The notes beneath the pieces are model-generated. The model was not told the origin of the DNA, made no database searches, and was given only the letters and a program-made list of their open reading frames with translations. From Bacillota bacterium (GTDB lineage Bacteria > Bacillota > Clostridia > Lachnospirales > Lachnospiraceae), in the NCBI GenBank assembly GCA_023420085.1, contig JAEZWQ010000055.1, positions 1-15,845 on the forward strand: a stretch of DNA of 15,845 nucleotides, read 5' to 3'. Positions 1 through 5,402 of this stretch are shown one piece after another (position 1 is the first letter of the stretch; each line of letters begins with the position of its first letter). A program made the translations under genes and the position numbers.

Positions 1-132
1 AGTGGAGAAGCAAAAGAAGGAAAGGTGGAAAAGAGGGAGTTACCAACGACAGGAGTTGAAGGTCACCTAATGACACTAATAATAATATCACTACTATCAG
101 GAGCTGTTATTGTAAGAAGAAAGAGTAAATAA
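1..132 (+). CDS. C-terminus of an LPXTG cell-wall surface protein (5' partial)
   Basis: Frame 1 is open from the window edge to TAA and encodes the last 43 residues of a sortase substrate. It shows a hydrophilic Lys/Glu-rich stretch (SGEAKEGKVEKRE), the sorting motif LPTTG at residues 14-18 of the fragment, a hydrophobic membrane segment (LMTLIIISLLSGAVIV) and the basic stop-transfer tail RRKSK. In the known class A sortase reaction the protein is cleaved between Thr and Gly of LPTTG and joined to peptidoglycan. The functional extracellular part lies outside the window, so the role cannot be named. Its motif is the canonical LPTTG, unlike the LPKTA of the surface protein at 13016-15124. The order motif, membrane span, basic tail is unambiguous. 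Confidence 0.9.
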   Translation, partial: SGEAKEGKVEKRELPTTGVEGHLMTLIIISLLSGAVIVRRKSK

Positions 133-150
133 AAAGTCTATCAATGAAAC

Positions 151-183
151 AGAGACAGGGAACTTCTTGAGTTACCTGTCTTT
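151..183 (+). terminator. Probable intrinsic terminator of the LPTTG gene
   Basis: Arms 151-164 and 170-183 can form a hairpin (core GACAGG/CCTGTC) with one mismatch, one G-U pair and a 5-nt loop. It starts 19 nt after the stop codon. The T-rich tail is short (TTTGTTATTG), so termination may be inefficient. Confidence 0.55.
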
Positions 184-342
184 GTTATTGTAGATATATA
201 TGCTGGACTTCTTGTAGTAATTAAGATAGATTGGCTCTTAGTCAAATACTGTTGCTGACATATACCCGATGATATATTTATAATAAATTGGAATTTAGGG
301 AGAAATTGTAAATAATTTTGTGTAAACAATAAAGATCTATGT

Positions 343-392
343 ATCCTCTTGGATTGATGTTAAAATAAATATTGATTCAGGAGGATTTTTTT
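343..392 (+). terminator. Terminator-like hairpin that contains a Shine-Dalgarno sequence
   Basis: Arms 343-358 and 371-386 pair over 16 positions when G-U pairs are allowed (four wobbles), with a 12-nt A/T loop and seven T directly after the stem (386-392). This is intrinsic-terminator geometry. However, the 3' arm includes the SD sequence AGGAGG for the ATG at 393, paired with ATCCTC at 343-348. The element could end upstream read-through, hide the ribosome site of the small gene behind it, or do both. The rest of 184-342 shows nothing I can assign. Confidence 0.5.
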
Positions 393-558
393 ATGGCAAA
401 AAAAACCCAACCAATAATGGTTGAGTTAATAATTCTTATTGACCAATAGCTTATTTGTGACGCCAACACATGACGCTTACCTGGATAACGGCACAGATAT
501 AAGACTTACTGTTGGTATGAATATAGTATCATTTAATATGGTAGCTGTCAATGGTTAG
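393..558 (+). pseudogene. Broken gene for a small secreted peptide or protein
   Basis: An ATG with a good SD (CAGGAGG) opens an 18-codon frame (393-449, MAKKTQPIMVELIILIDQ) that resembles a positively charged N-terminus plus hydrophobic core of a Sec signal peptide. It stops at 447-449. In the +1 frame, coding-like sequence continues from about 433 to a TAG at 556-558: NSLFVTPTHDAYLDNGTD, then IRLTVGMNIVSFNMVAVNG. Read across one frameshift, the product would be a signal peptide followed by a mature part of about 30 residues. GC content of 448-558 is about 38% (42 of 111), above the nearby AT-rich spacers. I do not recognise the family. The 3' end overlaps the convergent DUF3800 gene, so the original gene may have been cut there. 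The frameshift could also be real biology or a sequencing error. Confidence 0.4.
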
Positions 559-1228
559 GAGGAAATTCAAATGTAAATTTTAATATATCTTTTTCCTTTA
601 ATATCTTGATTTCTTCATCATAAGAGTTTGTAAGTAAATGGGAATAGAATAAATTTGAAAAAACATCTGCTATTTGGATGAATTTGTTGTTTGCTGAATC
701 AAAATAGCAAACTTTAAATTTTCCCTGTGTTATACCACTTAAGGTTAGTTCGGTATTAAGATAATTTTCTAAAAAATGTTTGGTTTCAGTTTTTTCATTT
801 CTCTCATCAAGTTGAAGATTGATGTCCTCTTGATTGACGAAATTATTTGCTATTAGATATTGCAGTGCCAAGCGTAACACATAGTTAAATGATCGTGCAG
901 TATTTTTACAAAAATTGTCTGATAGACAAGAATTTTTAATACGTATATAATAAATTTCAAAATGTTTCTTTTCTGAAAAAAATTGGACAAACTTTTGTTT
1001 CATAGGCTTATCAAATTGAGAACCTTTGAGTTCATGAAATTTGCCATTGAGAAACATTCTATTATCTTTATCAAGCAATTTTAAAATCTTAAGATTACTA
1101 GATATAAAACGTTTATACGCACGTTCTAATGATTTTTTATTAGTAGTTACGATTAGTGTTATAATGAAGTCTTTATTTTTATTAAATTTGTTATTTATTG
1201 AACCTGATTCATCTATGTATATATTCAA
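548..1228 (-). CDS. DUF3800 domain protein
   Basis: The N-terminus NIYIDESGS is the hallmark of DUF3800, a family with an RNase H-like fold, often found near mobile or defence genes and without an established biochemical role. Near the C-terminus, CYFDSANNKFIQIADVFSNL matches the family's second conserved acidic motif (usually D-S..S.GLQLADL). The two Asp-containing motifs would form the putative metal site. Two TTG codons can start the frame. The one at 1243 lies directly after a stop and has no SD; the one at 1228 has GAGG nine bases upstream and begins the protein right at the DUF3800 motif, so I chose it (226 aa). The gene is convergent with the broken peptide gene and divergent from the AbrB-like gene. 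Family call is strong, function unknown. Confidence 0.8.
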   Translation of the reverse strand: MNIYIDESGSINNKFNKNKDFIITLIVTTNKKSLERAYKRFISSNLKILKLLDKDNRMFLNGKFHELKGSQFDKPMKQKFVQFFSEKKHFEIYYIRIKNSCLSDNFCKNTARSFNYVLRLALQYLIANNFVNQEDINLQLDERNEKTETKHFLENYLNTELTLSGITQGKFKVCYFDSANNKFIQIADVFSNLFYSHLLTNSYDEEIKILKEKDILKFTFEFPPNH

Positions 1229-1264
1229 AAATGGATACCTCAACTATTCATAATAGTAAATATT

Positions 1265-1293
1265 ATTATACGCTACATAAGTCTAAGTGGCAA
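1265..1293 (-). promoter_or_regulatory. Promoter of the DUF3800 gene
   Basis: On the minus strand TTGCCA (1288-1293) and TATAAT (1265-1270) are separated by exactly 17 bp, close to the sigma-A consensus. It lies 37 bp upstream of the chosen TTG start at 1228. Confidence 0.6.
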
Positions 1294-1313
1294 GAAATAC
1301 TACTTAGACTTAT
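1277..1313. repeat. 12-bp perfect inverted repeat overlapping the DUF3800 promoter
   Basis: ATAAGTCTAAGT (1277-1288) and its exact complement ACTTAGACTTAT (1302-1313) are separated by 13 bp. The left arm occupies most of the spacer of the DUF3800 promoter and touches its -35 hexamer. It could be an operator shared by the divergent genes. It could also be a terminator for plus-strand transcription, since T-rich sequence follows at 1313-1333. Confidence 0.55.
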
Positions 1314-1379
1314 TTTACTTTACTTAATTTTTTTCAAAGATAGTTAATAAAGTATCTCTCATAGTAAATAGGAGTAATG

Positions 1380-1559
1380 ATGGAAAATAAAAAATGGATA
1401 AAAAAAATAAGTGTAAGAAAAAATAGACCTGGAACAGAAGTATTAAAATATGATTTAAATATACCACTAGAAATAATTAAAGGAATGAATGTAGATAAAA
1501 ATAATAGGGAAGTGATTATAGAAAAAATAGATAATGGATTTGTAGTAAAAAAATATTAA
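1380..1559 (+). CDS. Small AbrB/SpoVT-like (swapped-hairpin) protein
   Basis: A 59-residue protein whose pattern (ISVRKNRPG, then LNIPLEIIKGMNVDKNN, then VIIEKIDNGFVVKK) resembles the AbrB/MazE swapped-hairpin fold: beta strand, Pro-containing turn, short helix, then two strands ending in a G-hydrophobic-V-K-K edge. Such proteins are dimeric DNA-binding regulators or antitoxins. Two adjacent ATGs (1377, 1380) are possible. GGAG at 1371-1374 is only 2 nt from the first but 5 nt from the second, so I prefer 1380. No toxin gene of normal size follows; an 18-codon ORF starts 10 bp after the stop. The gene sits just upstream of the structured promoter of the peptide/ABC operon and might regulate it, which is inference. 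The fold is assigned by pattern only. Confidence 0.6.
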   Translation: MENKKWIKKISVRKNRPGTEVLKYDLNIPLEIIKGMNVDKNNREVIIEKIDNGFVVKKY

Positions 1560-1568
1560 GAGGAAAAA

Positions 1569-1625
1569 ATGGAAAACTTTTATAAAATGCACATTAACCT
1601 TTTATTTTGGTACATAAAAATATAA
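1569..1625 (+). CDS. Possible 18-residue peptide ORF
   Basis: ATG at 1569 follows a clear SD (AAGAGG, 1558-1563) that overlaps the stop codon of the AbrB-like gene. The frame encodes MENFYKMHINLLFWYIKI, which is aromatic and hydrophobic with a few basic residues, then TAA. The arrangement suggests translational coupling. A short hydrophobic peptide behind an AbrB-like protein could be a signalling or membrane-active peptide. An ORF this short can also arise by chance, so only the ribosome site and spacing support it. Confidence 0.3.
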   Translation: MENFYKMHINLLFWYIKI

Positions 1626-1677
1626 TAAATATTTAAGTAAAAGTTAATGAAAATTAGTAAAATAAAAAAATAATGCG

Positions 1678-1696
1678 TTCACAAAGTATTCACAAA
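1678..1696 (+). promoter_or_regulatory. Direct repeats upstream of the -35: activator-site candidate
   Basis: TTCACAAA occurs twice (1678-1685 and 1689-1696), offset by 11 bp, about one helical turn. The second copy ends 18 bp before the -35 box at 1715. Tandem half-sites on one DNA face just upstream of a -35 are typical for dimeric activators. The regulator is unknown. Confidence 0.35.
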
Positions 1697-1714
1697 AATA
1701 AAAGCTACAAATTC

Positions 1715-1744
1715 TTGACAGATACATGTTCAAAGAACTATATT
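1715..1744 (+). promoter_or_regulatory. Sigma-A-type promoter of the peptide/ABC operon
   Basis: TTGACA (1715-1720), an 18-bp spacer and TATATT (1739-1744). It would start transcription near 1751 and give an untranslated leader of about 130 nt before the ORF at 1880. A second TTGACA at 1743-1748 has no well-spaced -10. Confidence 0.6.
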
Positions 1745-1751
1745 GACATGT
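1724..1751. repeat. Inverted repeat across the -10 region (operator candidate)
   Basis: ACATG (1724-1728) and TCAA (1730-1733) pair with TTGA (1743-1746) and CATGT (1747-1751), with one unpaired base. The dyad runs from the promoter spacer over the -10 to the predicted start site, where a repressor would block RNA polymerase. Confidence 0.35.
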
Positions 1752-1814
1752 AATAATAATAATATAGTCTATATATTGCTTTTATCTTCGGATATAAAAA
1801 AGTTTATATAAAAA

Positions 1815-1851
1815 TTTATTAATACGGTAAAAAGAGAACATTATTAATAAA
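1815..1851 (+). repeat. Inverted repeat in the operon leader
   Basis: TTTATTAATA (1815-1824) and TATTAATAAA (1842-1851) are exact complements separated by 17 nt. Being only A-T pairs, the RNA hairpin would be weak; as DNA it could be a protein site. The rest of the 1626-1879 spacer holds only the promoter elements listed separately. Confidence 0.4.
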
Positions 1852-1879
1852 CTGAAGGTTTTATTTATATTATTTAGAA

Positions 1880-1948
1880 ATGGTTGAGTTCGGCGTTATA
1901 CAAGGAAGTGTTAGCATTTTTGGTAGCTGGGCTCCTGATGAGTATTAA
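1880..1948 (+). CDS. Possible 22-residue peptide ORF or gene remnant
   Basis: The frame begins MVEFGVIQG, continues with SVSIFGSW and ends APDEY at TAA (1946-1948), 15 bp before the membrane protein gene. It stands out from its surroundings: about 42% GC (29 of 69), with codons such as GGC, TTC and AGC that are rare in neighbouring genes. No SD lies at proper distance; GAAGG at 1854-1858 is 21 nt upstream. The frame stays open to 1856 but has no other usual start. It may be a peptide substrate of the ABC system, a coupling leader, or the 3' remnant of a longer gene, possibly related to the broken one at 393-558. No family recognised. Confidence 0.35.
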   Translation: MVEFGVIQGSVSIFGSWAPDEY

Positions 1949-1963
1949 AATAATGGGTTAGAA

Positions 1964-2704
1964 ATGAAGGTTAAACTTAGTAATCAAATATCAAATGTTA
2001 TAATAATAATTGCAATATTTCTATTTTTCTTTTTAGAGTACGATACAATTATTGAGGCTTTAAAAACAAAAGATAGTATTGGATTTATGTATACAATGTC
2101 ACGTTATCAGCTATTCTTAGTTATTATAGATTACTTTGGTATATTACCACTAATTTTAGTTTTCTTAGTAGTATTTTTCATACCTGTGTATAAAAGATAT
2201 AGAAATAATTTATATATATTTTGTATTGGGAAAGATAATAATTATAATAAGTATCTGATAAAAACAAAAAGAAAGATATCCCTAGTTAACTGTGGTATAA
2301 TATCATTATTTCTGGGGATCTATATTATAATTTCAATTATATATTCGATTATATATGATAAATTAAATGAAGAAAATTTATCCATATTTTTTAAGGGAAG
2401 ATGTAATTTATTTGTGGTTTATATTGTAGTAATGATAGTAATTTATTTATATACGTATGCAATCTTGACATATAGTGAGTCTGTATCGTCAATTCCGGCT
2501 TTGAGTATATTATTCATTATATCGTATATATTACTTACATTAGCAACGTATAGATTTTTAGGAGATAAATTATATATATCATCTTTTTCAACACTTATAG
2601 GAACTAATGCTAATCCATTATATTTATTATCAAATCTAATTTATCCAGTAGTTTTATATATTGGTAGTATGTTTAATAAGAAAGATATAACAATAGGGGG
2701 ATAG
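1964..2704 (+). CDS. Six-span membrane protein, probable ABC-transporter permease partner
   Basis: A 246-residue, very hydrophobic protein with about six membrane segments: roughly residues 12-30, 48-76, 105-131, 148-170, 175-197 and 221-237. A charged cytoplasmic loop lies between spans 2 and 3 (KRYRNN...KTKRK). I see no catalytic motif. Size and topology fit an ABC-2 / bacitracin-type permease, and a matching ATPase is encoded two genes downstream, so a transport role is inferred from context. The SD is weak (GGGTTAG), which suggests coupling to translation of the small frame ending 15 bp upstream. The next gene starts 1 bp after this stop, so they are in one operon. Confidence 0.6.
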   Translation: MKVKLSNQISNVIIIIAIFLFFFLEYDTIIEALKTKDSIGFMYTMSRYQLFLVIIDYFGILPLILVFLVVFFIPVYKRYRNNLYIFCIGKDNNYNKYLIKTKRKISLVNCGIISLFLGIYIIISIIYSIIYDKLNEENLSIFFKGRCNLFVVYIVVMIVIYLYTYAILTYSESVSSIPALSILFIISYILLTLATYRFLGDKLYISSFSTLIGTNANPLYLLSNLIYPVVLYIGSMFNKKDITIGG

Positions 2705-2705
2705 A

Positions 2706-3638
2706 ATGAAGTTACGTAATAGAATAGTTTTATATATATGTCTAATTATTATATTTTTACTAATTAAGCAAGGGCTCCCTATGTTTGAAAATTGGATAAA
2801 TGGTGGGAATGAGAACATTAACAATGATATAGCAGTTATTGATAAAAGGTATAATGTTGATGATTTGCAAGAAGATGAAGGAAGATTTATAGCACAATAT
2901 GTATATGATCTTAATAACAATAAGGAATTATTAAATCTTAATGCAGACAAAAAAGTTCTTTCTGCAAGTTTAGCAAAATTATATAATGTTAATTTTGCTT
3001 TATCAGTTCTTAGCCCTGAAGAAGCAATAAGGGTAGGCAGTGAAATTGAATTAGCACCTAACTATGCATCTGTTGCTGGTATTAATTATGGAAATTATAA
3101 AATAAAAGAAATAATAAAAGCTGTAATAATACCATCAGGAGCAGATGCAGCATATGCATTAGCAAAAGCTACAATTGATAAAATTGATAATAAAGACTAT
3201 GAAAATGATAAAATAGTAGAAATTTATAATAAGAAAATAAATGAGTTTAATAAAGATAAATTTCCTAGTACAACTATTAGTGACCCAGCAGGATTAAGTT
3301 TTGATACGATTACATCTGCAAAAGATATTGCTAATGTCATAAAAGATCTTCTTAAATATGATTTTATGAGAGAAATATTTTCTACATATGAAATAAATAT
3401 TTATGATGAAAACGGGAATTCATATTATGTTAAAAATACAAATAAATTCCTGGATAAAAATGGAACCTATTATAATCCTAATGTAATTGGAATTAAAACA
3501 GGTTCTCTTAAAGATTTATATAATATAGTTATAAGATATAAGTCTGGTGATAAAGATCTGCTAATAATATCACTAAATAATATCAACGACGAGGGAAGAT
3601 ATTCATCTTCAAAAGCACTAATAGATAAATTTAAATAA
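2706..3638 (+). CDS. Membrane-anchored serine D-Ala-D-Ala carboxypeptidase homologue (peptidase S11)
   Basis: 310 residues: an N-terminal membrane anchor (residues 6-22), then an extracellular S11 penicillin-binding-type domain. Family motifs seen are SxxK (S88-L-A-K91, catalytic Ser and general base), the second motif as SGA at 144-146 in PSGADAAYALA, NTNKFL at 244-249 and KTG (264-266) in GIKTGSL. Members usually trim the terminal D-Ala from peptidoglycan stem peptides. The normal Asn of SxN is Ala here, which may alter activity or substrate. The protein is shorter than typical DacA/DacF (about 380-440 residues) and lacks the C-terminal stalk. Its location between a permease-like gene and an ABC ATPase suggests a special role in envelope defence or peptide maturation rather than general cell-wall trimming (inference). 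SD AGGGGG overlaps the end of the preceding gene. Confidence 0.8.
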   Translation: MKLRNRIVLYICLIIIFLLIKQGLPMFENWINGGNENINNDIAVIDKRYNVDDLQEDEGRFIAQYVYDLNNNKELLNLNADKKVLSASLAKLYNVNFALSVLSPEEAIRVGSEIELAPNYASVAGINYGNYKIKEIIKAVIIPSGADAAYALAKATIDKIDNKDYENDKIVEIYNKKINEFNKDKFPSTTISDPAGLSFDTITSAKDIANVIKDLLKYDFMREIFSTYEINIYDENGNSYYVKNTNKFLDKNGTYYNPNVIGIKTGSLKDLYNIVIRYKSGDKDLLIISLNNINDEGRYSSSKALIDKFK

Positions 3639-3658
3639 TGTAGTACAATGAGGTATAT

Positions 3659-4294
3659 ATGTTAAGAATAATAAATGCCACAAAAAAAATCAAAAGTAGA
3701 ACAATTCTTGATAATATTTCGATAGACTTTGAAGATGGGAAGATTTATACCTTATTAGGGGCTAATGGATCTGGTAAAACAATGATATTAAAAGCGTTGG
3801 CTGGATATATAGAACTTACAGAAGGAGAGGTTTATCAGAATGATAGAAAGATCATTGGAGGTAAATCTTTTATTCAAAACGCTGGTATCATAATTGAAAA
3901 ACCTGACTTTATACAAAGCGAAACCCTTATAGATAATTTAAAACTAATTAAAAAATTTTGTAAAAATAAAAATATAGATTTAAATTTTTGGATTAGGTAT
4001 TATAACTTAGAAAGTCATACTAATAAAAAGTATGAAGAGCTTTCATTGGGGACTAAGCAAAAAATGCTACTAATCCAAGCATTTATGGATTTGCCTAAAA
4101 TATATATACTTGATGAGGCTATAAATGCACTTGATAGAGAAAGTGTTATAAAAACTATTAGATTTTTACAACGTGAAAAAAGTAAGGGGAAATTAATAAT
4201 TTTAACTTCTCATATAAATAGTTATGTTAAAAAAATAAGCGATATCTGCATATATATTGAAGAAGGAAAAATAGTTATTCCTAAATATGTATAG
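3659..4294 (+). CDS. ABC transporter ATPase, BcrA/LanF-like (peptide immunity or export type)
   Basis: 211 residues, a single nucleotide-binding domain. Walker A is GANGSGKT (34-41), signature LSLGTKQK (128-135), Walker B IYILDEA (148-154) followed by the D-loop ALD, and the switch His is in TSH (183-185). The usual Gln of the Q-loop is Glu: GIIIEKPDF at 76-84. A Glu there (E-loop) is described for lantibiotic-immunity LanF proteins and is usual in BcrA-type ATPases, where the motif reads IE.P. Walker B also ends in Ala instead of the common Pro. It probably powers a complex with the membrane proteins encoded at 1964-2704 and 4302-4874, acting in self-immunity, bacitracin/lantibiotic resistance or peptide export. 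SD GAGG is 5 nt before the ATG. Confidence 0.85.
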   Translation: MLRIINATKKIKSRTILDNISIDFEDGKIYTLLGANGSGKTMILKALAGYIELTEGEVYQNDRKIIGGKSFIQNAGIIIEKPDFIQSETLIDNLKLIKKFCKNKNIDLNFWIRYYNLESHTNKKYEELSLGTKQKMLLIQAFMDLPKIYILDEAINALDRESVIKTIRFLQREKSKGKLIILTSHINSYVKKISDICIYIEEGKIVIPKYV

Positions 4295-4301
4295 GTGACA
4301 T

Positions 4302-4874
4302 ATGCGTAAAAGAATAATAAAACTAACTCCATATATTATATTATTAATTACAACGATTATTATATTTTTGCGAGTAGACTTTTTAATGGTGGATGAAACT
4401 AGCTTATTTAAAATATATAATGGGCAATCATTTGGAGAGTTATTTCCAGGTGGCAGAACAATTAATATTTTAAACCTATTTATTTCATACCTTATATCTA
4501 TTTCTCTGATGTACTCAAGTATAATATATAATTCTGAATGCAATGAAAATATTATTGCTATAATAAAATACCATTCTTCATCAAGTATTGAATTAAAATT
4601 AATTCAATTAATGTATACTTTAAAGAAAATGTTGTTTATATTCATTATATATTTACTGATAATTATATCGATAGCTATGGTTTCAGACGTTGGTATAAAT
4701 TTAACAATTATACCGATATTTATTGAGATAGCCATATTATTTTTATTTTTTGTTTTAATTAATATAATAGCTATATTTTTTATGGAAAAATCAAGAAACA
4801 TTATGATGTTTTATTTAATATCGATATTAATTGTTAATATTATGTTTGGAGTATATTGGCAATTGCAAAATTAA
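4302..4874 (+). CDS. Five-span membrane protein, probable second permease subunit
   Basis: 190 residues with about five hydrophobic segments, at roughly residues 8-28, 52-74, 101-125, 131-156 and 164-186, and basic loops between (RKRIIK at the N-terminus, TLKK before span 3). No enzymatic motif is visible. It starts 7 bp after the ATPase gene with SD AGGTGA, so it is co-transcribed. ATPase plus two dissimilar integral membrane proteins matches the LanEFG / BcrAB layout, in which two membrane subunits pair with one ATPase; that assignment rests on context, not on sequence identity. The gene ends inside a long terminator hairpin. Confidence 0.6.
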   Translation: MRKRIIKLTPYIILLITTIIIFLRVDFLMVDETSLFKIYNGQSFGELFPGGRTINILNLFISYLISISLMYSSIIYNSECNENIIAIIKYHSSSSIELKLIQLMYTLKKMLFIFIIYLLIIISIAMVSDVGINLTIIPIFIEIAILFLFFVLINIIAIFFMEKSRNIMMFYLISILIVNIMFGVYWQLQN

Positions 4875-4930
4875 TAAATGTAAACTGATTTAATTTGAGT
4901 AATATAATCTAAATTAGTTTACATTTATTA
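4872..4930 (+). terminator. Strong hairpin terminator of the ABC operon
   Basis: Arms 4872-4892 and 4910-4930 are complementary over 21 positions with one G-U pair and a 17-nt loop. The stem begins inside the stop codon of the last operon gene. The U-rich 3' arm ends TTTATTA without a further T-run. Confidence 0.7.
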
Positions 4931-4951
4931 AAGGTATAGGTTAGTTTTACC

Positions 4952-4980
4952 TTGACGTAAAACTCTATGTATGTTATAGT
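4952..4980 (+). promoter_or_regulatory. Promoter of the rpmG-secE-nusG-rplK-rplA operon
   Basis: TTGACG (4952-4957), a 17-bp spacer and TATAGT (4975-4980), near-consensus sigma-A. The predicted start near 4987 leaves a leader of about 48 nt, including a T-run at 4997-5005. Confidence 0.75.
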
Positions 4981-5034
4981 TATTAGACGGACAAGTCTTT
5001 TTTTTATGTCAAAAAATACAACGGAGGTGACACT

Positions 5035-5184
5035 GTGAGAACTAAAATTACATTAGAATGTACAGAATGTAAACGTCGTAATTACAATCTTACAAAAGAT
5101 AAAAAAGCTCATCCAGATAGAATGGAAACAAAAAAATATTGTCCATTCTGTAAGGCTCACACATTACACAAAGAAACTAAGTAA
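5035..5184 (+). CDS. rpmG: 50S ribosomal protein L33
   Basis: A 49-residue protein starting at GTG behind a near-perfect SD (GGAGGTGA, 5022-5029). It begins (M)RTKITLECTECKRRNY and contains two CxxC pairs (C9/C12 and C36/C39), so it is the zinc-ribbon form of L33, a small basic protein of the large ribosomal subunit. The 49-aa length is standard. It is the first gene of the operon, 11 bp before secE, a linkage common in Bacillota. The four Cys imply that zinc is needed, unlike the Cys-free paralogues some bacteria use under zinc limitation. Confidence 0.95.
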   Translation: MRTKITLECTECKRRNYNLTKDKKAHPDRMETKKYCPFCKAHTLHKETK

Positions 5185-5195
5185 TTGGAGGAACT

Positions 5196-5393
5196 ATGGA
5201 GAATCAAAAGAAGAGTTGGTTCGAAGGACTTAAAACAGAGTTTAAGAAAATTATTTGGCCAACTAAAGACGATACAACAAAGCAAACGATTGCTGTTGTT
5301 ATCACTTCTGTAGTGATTGGTTGTTTAGTTGCTGTAATAGATTTTATTATTCGTATTGGAGTAGAAAATTTAGTAAATTTTCCTGGCAAGTAA
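5196..5393 (+). CDS. secE: Preprotein translocase subunit SecE
   Basis: 65 residues, the short single-span form typical of Gram-positive bacteria. A cytoplasmic amphipathic part contains the conserved WFEGLKTEFKKIIWPTKDD (residues 8-26, with the family W-P motif), followed by T29-Q and one membrane helix at about residues 33-55. SecE clamps SecY in the SecYEG protein-export channel. SD GGAGG lies just before the ATG, and nusG follows after 9 bp, the conserved secE-nusG pairing. Confidence 0.95.
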   Translation: MENQKKSWFEGLKTEFKKIIWPTKDDTTKQTIAVVITSVVIGCLVAVIDFIIRIGVENLVNFPGK

Positions 5394-5402
5394 GGAGTAA
5401 TG

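Noticed and set aside
4985..5005. AGAC/GTCT hairpin with a T-run before rpmG, as an attenuator
   Set aside because: The stem is only 4 bp with a 6-nt loop; too weak to claim.
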